Origin: Alphaproteobacteria bacterium
GTDB taxonomy: Bacteria; Pseudomonadota; Alphaproteobacteria; TMED109
DNA: 46,406 nucleotides
NCBI GenBank assembly: GCA_022824395.1
Contig: JAJDZX010000121.1
Span: forward strand, 1-46,406
Direction: 5' to 3'
The position numbers were made by a program, and so were the translations under genes. Of the stretch, positions 41,767 to 46,406 are shown piece after piece; position 1 is the first letter of the stretch; the number at the start of each line of letters is the position of its first letter. Under the pieces are notes generated by a model that was given only the letters and a program-made list of their open reading frames with translations, did not search any database and was not told the DNA's origin.

Positions 41767-41787
41767 ATTACTACAATATCTAGTAAT
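41767..41787. promoter_or_regulatory. NrdR-box-like inverted repeat
   Basis: ATTACTA and TAGTAAT form perfect 7-bp arms around CAATATC. The core ACAATATCT fits the middle of the NrdR box consensus, about 11 of 16 positions by hand. NrdR represses ribonucleotide reductase genes, so the position 200 bases before nrdJ is meaningful. Only one such box was seen; NrdR usually uses two. Confidence 0.45.
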
Positions 41788-41874
41788 AATCTTTCACAAA
41801 AAACGCAAAATATTGAAAAAAGTTATTGCCTCGCTAAATTGCCTCCGCTAGATTTTTGGTCCTAAGAGGCCGTG

Positions 41875-41894
41875 GCCCACAAGATGTAGTGGGC
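41875..41894 (+). other. Hairpin in the nrdJ leader
   Basis: GCCCAC and GTGGGC pair around AAGATGTA, about 95 bases before the nrdJ ATG. There is no T-run after it. The leader (41830-41986) does not show a convincing cobalamin-riboswitch core. Confidence 0.35.
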
Positions 41895-41986
41895 ATTATG
41901 GCAAAGCGACGGACCGTCCTGGGAACAGCTTCAAGAGCTCGAAGAAGGCGCACTGTCGGTCTTTGCCGGGGAAAATCGGGGGTAAA

Positions 41987-44900
41987 ATGAGGGTTTCACG
42001 CCAGTTTACGAATGTCGGTTCCGGTGCTTATGCGGGGGTGGAGTTCCGGACCACATCAAGCGAAATTCGCAATCCGGACGGGTCGCTGGTCTTCCGGCAC
42101 GAAGCCATCGAGGTCCCTGCCGGCTGGTCGCAAGTCGCTTGTGACGTTCTGGCCCAGAAATATTTCCGTAAAGCCGGCGTACCGGCCCACTTGAAGCGGG
42201 TCGAGGAAAACGACGTCCCATCCTGGCTATGGTGCAGCGTCCCGGACGAAAAGAAACTCGCCGAACTGCCCGAGGGAGAGCGCTACACCGGCGAATCGTC
42301 CGCGAGGCAGGTCTTCCATCGCCTTGCCGGCACCTGGACCTACTGGGGCTGGAAAGGCGGCTACTTCGATGGAGAGGACGACGCCCGCGCGTACTACGAC
42401 GAAATGTGCGCCATGCTGTGCCGGCAGATGGTGGCGCCCAACTCGCCCCAATGGTTCAACACGGGGCTGCACTGGGCTTATGGCATCGACGGCCCCGCGC
42501 AGGGCCACCACTACGTCGATTTCAAGACCGGCAGGCTGACCCGCTCCAAGTCGGCTTACGAGCATCCGCAGCCCCACGCCTGCTTCATTCAGGGCATATC
42601 CGACGATCTGGTGAACGAGGGCGGCATCATGGACCTGTGGGTCCGTGAGGCGCGGCTGTTCAAGTATGGGTCCGGCACCGGCACCAATTTCTCCAATCTC
42701 CGCGGCGAGGGTGAGCCGCTCTCCGGCGGCGGCAAGTCGTCGGGCGTGATGAGCTTCCTGAAAATCGGCGATCGGGCCGCGGGCGCGATCAAATCCGGCG
42801 GCACCACCCGGCGGGCGGCCAAGATGGTCATCCTCGACGTGGACCACCCGGACATCGAGGCCTTCATCAATTGGAAGGTGAAGGAAGAAAACAAGGTCGC
42901 GGCCCTGGTCGCCGGGTCCAAACTCCTCGAGAAACACATGAACGCCGTGGTCGATGCCTGTCACGCCGGCGACGGCGACGACAAGTTCGATCCCAAGACC
43001 AATGAGGAGCTCAAGACCGCGGTCCTCGGCGCCCGCAAATCGATGATCCCGGAAAACTGCGTCCAGCGGGCCGTCGAGTTCGCCAAACAGGGTTACCGCG
43101 AGGTTGCAATTCCAACCTACGACACCGACTGGGACTCGGAAGCCTATCTCACCGTTTCGGGCCAGAACTCCAACAACACCGTGCGGGTCACCGATGAGTT
43201 TCTGCGCGCCGTCGAGAAGGATGCCGACTGGGATCTGATCCGGCGCACCGATGGTGAGGTGGCCAAACGCGTACCGGCGCGCGAGCTTTGGGATGGGATC
43301 GCCGAGGCCGCCTGGGGTTCCGCCGATCCGGGACTGCAGTTCGATACCACCATCAACGACTGGCACACCTGCATTAATTCGGATCGCATTTACGGCTCCA
43401 ACCCATGCTCCGAATACATGTTCCTCAACAATACGGCGTGCAATCTGGCATCGCTGAACCTCAAGGCCTTCCAGCGCGGCGACGGCAGCTTCGATTGCGA
43501 CGCCTTCTCCTATGCGGTCCGGCTGTGGACCGTCAATCTGGAGATCGCGGTGATGATGGCGCAGTTCCCGTCCAGGGAAATCGCCGAGCTCAGCTACCGC
43601 TACCGCACCCTCGGCCTCGGCTACGCCAATATCGGCGGCATGCTCATGTCCATGGGGGTTCCCTACGACAGCGACGAGGGCCGCCGTATCGCCGGCGCGA
43701 TCACCGCGCTGATGACCGGCGTCTGCTACGCGACATCCGCCGAAATGGCCGAGTTGCTGGGCCCGTTTCCGGGCTACGAGCCGAATGCCGAGCCGATGCT
43801 CAAGGTGATCCGCAACCACCGCCGGGCGGCATATGGCGAGAAGAGCGGTTACGAGGACCTGTCCATGCCGCCGGTGCCGCTGGAAGACGCCGGCGGCAGC
43901 GCCGCCGGCCCGATCATCGCCGATGCCAAGGCCGCTTGGGACGACGCCCTGGCGCTGGGCGAACAGCACGGTTTCCGCAACGCGCAAACCACGGTGATCG
44001 CGCCCACCGGCACCATCGGCCTGATCATGGATTGCGACACCACCGGCGTGGAGCCGGACTTCGCCCTGGTCAAATTCAAGAAGCTGGCCGGCGGCGGCTA
44101 CTTCAAGATCATCAACCGCACCGTCCCGGACGCCCTCGAACGCCTGGGCTACGCCGCGACCGAGATCAAGGACATGATTTCCTATGCGGTCGGCCACGGG
44201 ACGCTGAAAGGCGCGCCGGCGATCAATCACCGGGCGCTGGCCGAGAAAGGCTTCACCGACGAGGCCATCGAGGCCATTGAAAACGCGCTGGCCGACGCCT
44301 TCGACATCAAATTCGCCTTCAACAAATTCTCCCTCGGCGTCGAATTCTGCACCGAGGTTCTGGGCTTCACCGAGGCCCAGCTGGACGACATGTCCTTCGA
44401 CATGCTGCAAGGCCTGGGTTTCTCGAAGGACGATATAACCGCGGCCAATACCTACGTCTGCGGCGCCATGACCCTGGAAGGGGCGCCGCATCTGAAGGAC
44501 GAGCATCTGCCGGTCTTCGATTGCGCCAACCCGTGCGGGCGCGACGGCAAGCGCTTCCTCGGCACCGACAGCCATATCCGGATGCTGGCCGCGGCGCAGC
44601 CGTTCATTTCGGGCAGCATCTCCAAAACCATCAACATGCCCAACTCGGCGACCATCGAGGACTGCAAGAACGCCTATATGCTGTCCTGGAAGCTGGGCCT
44701 CAAGGCCAACGCTCTTTACCGCGACGGCTCCAAACTGTCCCAGCCGCTGAATGCCCAGTTGGTCGACGAGGACGAGACGGAGAGTCTGGCCGATGCGGTC
44801 GCCGATCAGCCGGCGGCGCTCAGGGCGCAAATCGTCGCCGAGCGGGTGGTCGAGCGCTACATCGCCGACCGCCGGCGGCTCCCGGACCGCCGCAAGGGCT

Positions 44901-45643
44901 ACACCCAGAAAGCCTCGGTCGGGGGGCACAAGGTCTACCTCCGGACCGGCGAGTACGAGGACGGCCGGGTCGGCGAAATCTTCATCGACATGCACAAGGA
45001 GGGCGCCGCCTTCCGCAGCCTGATGAACAACTTCGCGATCGCGATCTCGATCGGCCTGCAGTACGGCGTGCCGCTCGAGGAGTTCGTCGAGGCCTTCACC
45101 TTCACCCGCTTCGAGCCCTCGGGCATCGTCGAGGGGAACGACACGATCAAGATGGCGACCTCGGTGCTCGACTACATCTTCCGCGAGCTGGCGATCTCCT
45201 ACCTGGGGCGCAACGACCTGGCCCACGCCGAGCCCGAGGATCTCCTGCCGGACACCATCGGGCGCGGCGCCAAGGCGGAAGACTCCCCCGCGCCGGCGCC
45301 CGACCCGGTCTACGAGGACTTCCTGCGCGTCGCCTCGACGGGCTACGTCCGCAACCAGTTCCTGGTCTTGAACGGAGGTGCCGGGGCGGCCCAATCCGCT
45401 AGCAACGGGGCCGCCGCCAACGGCGCCGCCCAAGGACTTGCCGGCCACAGCGGCACCGCCGAAGCCCTGGCCGTCGAGGCCGTCGTCACCGAGACTGTCG
45501 ACCGCGAGTTCACCTTGATGCGCGAGGCGCGCATGAAGGGCTACGAGGGCGACTCCTGCGGCGAATGCGGCAACTTTACCCTGGTGCGCAACGGGACCTG
45601 CCTCAAGTGCACGACCTGCGGCGCCACCAGCGGCTGTTCCTGA
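41987..45643 (+). CDS. nrdJ: Adenosylcobalamin-dependent (class II) ribonucleotide reductase
   Basis: 1218 residues from the ATG at 41987, with GGGGG 4-8 bases upstream. The TTG at 41963 is unnecessary. Family landmarks include [60 protein letters not shown] (active-site Asn/Cys), [20 protein letters not shown] and [21 protein letters not shown] Gly/Ala/Asn-rich linker (about 1135-1160) precedes a C-terminal zinc ribbon with [20 protein letters not shown], then CGATSGCS. It reduces ribonucleotides to deoxyribonucleotides using adenosylcobalamin and needs no oxygen. It is monocistronic, with DnaA/NrdR-like sites upstream and a terminator downstream. Confidence 0.96.
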   Translation: MRVSRQFTNVGSGAYAGVEFRTTSSEIRNPDGSLVFRHEAIEVPAGWSQVACDVLAQKYFRKAGVPAHLKRVEENDVPSWLWCSVPDEKKLAELPEGERYTGESSARQVFHRLAGTWTYWGWKGGYFDGEDDARAYYDEMCAMLCRQMVAPNSPQWFNTGLHWAYGIDGPAQGHHYVDFKTGRLTRSKSAYEHPQPHACFIQGISDDLVNEGGIMDLWVREARLFKYGSGTGTNFSNLRGEGEPLSGGGKSSGVMSFLKIGDRAAGAIKSGGTTRRAAKMVILDVDHPDIEAFINWKVKEENKVAALVAGSKLLEKHMNAVVDACHAGDGDDKFDPKTNEELKTAVLGARKSMIPENCVQRAVEFAKQGYREVAIPTYDTDWDSEAYLTVSGQNSNNTVRVTDEFLRAVEKDADWDLIRRTDGEVAKRVPARELWDGIAEAAWGSADPGLQFDTTINDWHTCINSDRIYGSNPCSEYMFLNNTACNLASLNLKAFQRGDGSFDCDAFSYAVRLWTVNLEIAVMMAQFPSREIAELSYRYRTLGLGYANIGGMLMSMGVPYDSDEGRRIAGAITALMTGVCYATSAEMAELLGPFPGYEPNAEPMLKVIRNHRRAAYGEKSGYEDLSMPPVPLEDAGGSAAGPIIADAKAAWDDALALGEQHGFRNAQTTVIAPTGTIGLIMDCDTTGVEPDFALVKFKKLAGGGYFKIINRTVPDALERLGYAATEIKDMISYAVGHGTLKGAPAINHRALAEKGFTDEAIEAIENALADAFDIKFAFNKFSLGVEFCTEVLGFTEAQLDDMSFDMLQGLGFSKDDITAANTYVCGAMTLEGAPHLKDEHLPVFDCANPCGRDGKRFLGTDSHIRMLAAAQPFISGSISKTINMPNSATIEDCKNAYMLSWKLGLKANALYRDGSKLSQPLNAQLVDEDETESLADAVADQPAALRAQIVAERVVERYIADRRRLPDRRKGYTQKASVGGHKVYLRTGEYEDGRVGEIFIDMHKEGAAFRSLMNNFAIAISIGLQYGVPLEEFVEAFTFTRFEPSGIVEGNDTIKMATSVLDYIFRELAISYLGRNDLAHAEPEDLLPDTIGRGAKAEDSPAPAPDPVYEDFLRVASTGYVRNQFLVLNGGAGAAQSASNGAAANGAAQGLAGHSGTAEALAVEAVVTETVDREFTLMREARMKGYEGDSCGECGNFTLVRNGTCLKCTTCGATSGCS

Positions 45644-45703
45644 GGCCCGCCGAGGCGCGGCCTCGACCATTACTCTCTGTCTGGAGTTCTCCCTGTAAGA
45701 CTT

Positions 45704-45735
45704 CGGGGCGGTACGGCGGACCGCCCCGATTTTTT
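45704..45735 (+). terminator. Intrinsic terminator of nrdJ
   Basis: CGGGGCGGT (45704-45712) and ACCGCCCCG (45720-45728) form a perfect 9-bp stem around ACGGCGG, followed by ATTTTTT. It lies 60 bases after the nrdJ stop and should end its transcript. Confidence 0.9.
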
Positions 45736-46087
45736 GCCGGCAGGGGCGCGCCCCGGCCTGCTGGACGGTCGCGGGTAAGGTAAATCCGCGATCAACCGGC
45801 CGCGCGGCAAAGGCGGGGCGAGAAATCGGCCCGGCGGGAAGCCCCGAATCCTGCTCTGCAGCAAGAAAACAAAGCAATTTCCGCACCTAGGGCCGATCAA
45901 GGGCACAAATAAGTCTCTTGCTTTTTTTGCCGAGCCCCACCACTTTCCGGGTATCAGATTCTCGCCGGTTCGGCGTTCACGGGCATTGTCACGCCGACCA
46001 AGGCATGAAGCATCCCACGCAAGATCGGTGAGCTGAGACCCACCCGGGCGGTGCACGGGTGACGTAATGGATACAAAGGAACTATCG
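45736..46087. other. Leader/intergenic region of the cold-shock gene
   Basis: About 350 bases without a gene. The T-rich segment near 45918-45930 and a long leader are typical of cold-shock genes, whose mRNA leader often acts as a thermosensor, but no specific structure can be assigned by eye. Confidence 0.4.
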
Positions 46088-46297
46088 ATGGCGACTGGAA
46101 CCGTGAAAAGGTTCAACCCGGTTAAAGGCTACGGCTTCATCACCCCCGACGGGGGCGGATCCGACGCCTTTGTTCACATCTCCGCCGTGGAGCGCGCGGG
46201 ACTTTCCTCGCTCGCCGAAGGGCAGAGGGTCACTTACGAATTGCAGCCGGGAAGAAACGGCAAGTCGTCGGCCGAGAACCTCTCGCTAGCCGACTGA
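46088..46297 (+). CDS. cspA: Cold-shock protein, CspA family
   Basis: 69 residues from the ATG at 46088 with AAGGA 7 bases upstream; the ATG at 46067 would add residues before the conserved MATGTVKRF start. The OB-fold RNA-binding motifs are intact: RNP1 KGYGFITPDGGG and RNP2 DAFVHISAVERAG. C-terminal EGQRVTYELQPGRNGKSSAE follows. CspA proteins bind single-stranded RNA and relieve secondary structure; not all are cold-induced. A terminator follows directly. Confidence 0.94.
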   Translation: MATGTVKRFNPVKGYGFITPDGGGSDAFVHISAVERAGLSSLAEGQRVTYELQPGRNGKSSAENLSLAD

Positions 46298-46317
46298 CGC
46301 AAAGCTCACGAATTCCA

Positions 46318-46342
46318 GGCCCGCAGCGATGCGGGCCTTCTT
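46318..46342 (+). terminator. Intrinsic terminator of the cold-shock gene
   Basis: GGCCCGCA (46318-46325) and TGCGGGCC (46330-46337) form a perfect 8-bp stem with loop GCGA, then TTCTTCG. It is 20 bases after the stop codon. Confidence 0.85.
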
Positions 46343-46377
46343 CGTTCGGATCAACTCCAGGCACGGATTGGAGCCTA

Positions 46378-46406
46378 ATGGCTCGGAAACCCAATTACGC
46401 CTTCGA
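46378..46406 (+). CDS. Start of a small conserved hypothetical protein (cut by window edge)
   Basis: From the ATG at 46378 the frame reads MARKPNYAF and leaves the window. Small basic proteins beginning MARKPNY.FE follow cold-shock genes in several alphaproteobacteria, and GGAG lies 4-8 bases upstream. Function unknown. Confidence 0.55.

Noticed and set aside
41574-41860. Chromosomal replication origin
   Set aside because: DnaA boxes and AT-rich DNA are present, but only two boxes are seen and none of the usual alphaproteobacterial origin neighbours (hemE, gidA, parAB) are nearby.
41830-41986. Cobalamin riboswitch before nrdJ
   Set aside because: A GGCGCACTGT stretch loosely recalls the B12 box, but the other conserved riboswitch segments are not present in order.
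42227-45886. 1219-residue minus-strand frame opposite nrdJ
   Set aside because: A high-GC shadow of nrdJ with no domain; the plus-strand frame has all reductase motifs.
1-46406. CRISPR array or tRNA genes
   Set aside because: No regularly spaced direct repeats and no TTC-loop-like tRNA signatures were recognised on either strand.

Overview
The window is high-GC DNA from an alphaproteobacterium, most likely of the Rhodospirillales type. This is inferred from the core genes on the right: an NDUFA12-family complex I protein, DUF2155, aroQ and aat close together, MlaD-like proteins, a fused ThiS-ThiG, and a long B12-dependent ribonucleotide reductase. No rRNA or tRNA gene was recognised.

The left part (1 to about 27.8 kb) is accessory DNA. 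It holds three VapBC/FitAB-type toxin-antitoxin pairs (429-1110, 14697-15340, 27127-27815). It also holds many decayed genes: LrgB, an S9 peptidase, a DUF2285 protein, a tyrosine recombinase broken by a 4-bp duplication, a second recombinase-like tail, a Fic fragment and the first codons of a MobF/TrwC-type relaxase. A NERD-domain membrane protein and a staphylococcal-nuclease-like protein lie between them.

Spread through this region are Tad/Flp-pilus-like genes in both orientations. These are a CpaA prepilin peptidase (16469-16909), a TPR lipoprotein (17591-18271), a CpaC secretin (18731-20521), a small lipoprotein, a CpaE/TadZ protein (20955-22052), a TadG-like protein with a von Willebrand A domain (22126-23910), and a coupled minus-strand set at 11460-6450. 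That set is a CpaB protein carrying two cysteine-containing Ig-like modules, a 711-residue unknown protein and a TPR/SPOR-like protein. Next comes a large outer-membrane candidate (3078-6134) with the same Ig-like modules and a beta-barrel-like C-terminus. No motor ATPase (CpaF), TadB/TadC platform or Flp pilin was found, so this is either a split Tad locus or a modified Tad-derived surface system. The CpaB-Ig fusion and its sharing of near-identical modules with the outer-membrane protein is the most unusual feature. Two translationally coupled LysR regulators (24601-26471) follow.

The right part (27.9-46.4 kb) is orderly housekeeping DNA. It contains a RhlE-type RNA helicase, an Lrp-type sensor domain, ornithine decarboxylase, a Nfu iron-sulfur scaffold with an extra degenerate NifU domain, a YciI protein, a 3-methyladenine DNA glycosylase and a glyoxalase II. 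These are followed by an MFS/ammonium transporter pair, thiSG, aroQ, aat, a minus-strand operon (NDUFA12, two MlaD paralogues, methyltransferase, DUF2155), nrdJ and a cold-shock gene. The nrdJ upstream region carries two inverted perfect DnaA boxes and an NrdR-like inverted repeat. Two clear intrinsic terminators follow nrdJ and the cold-shock gene.
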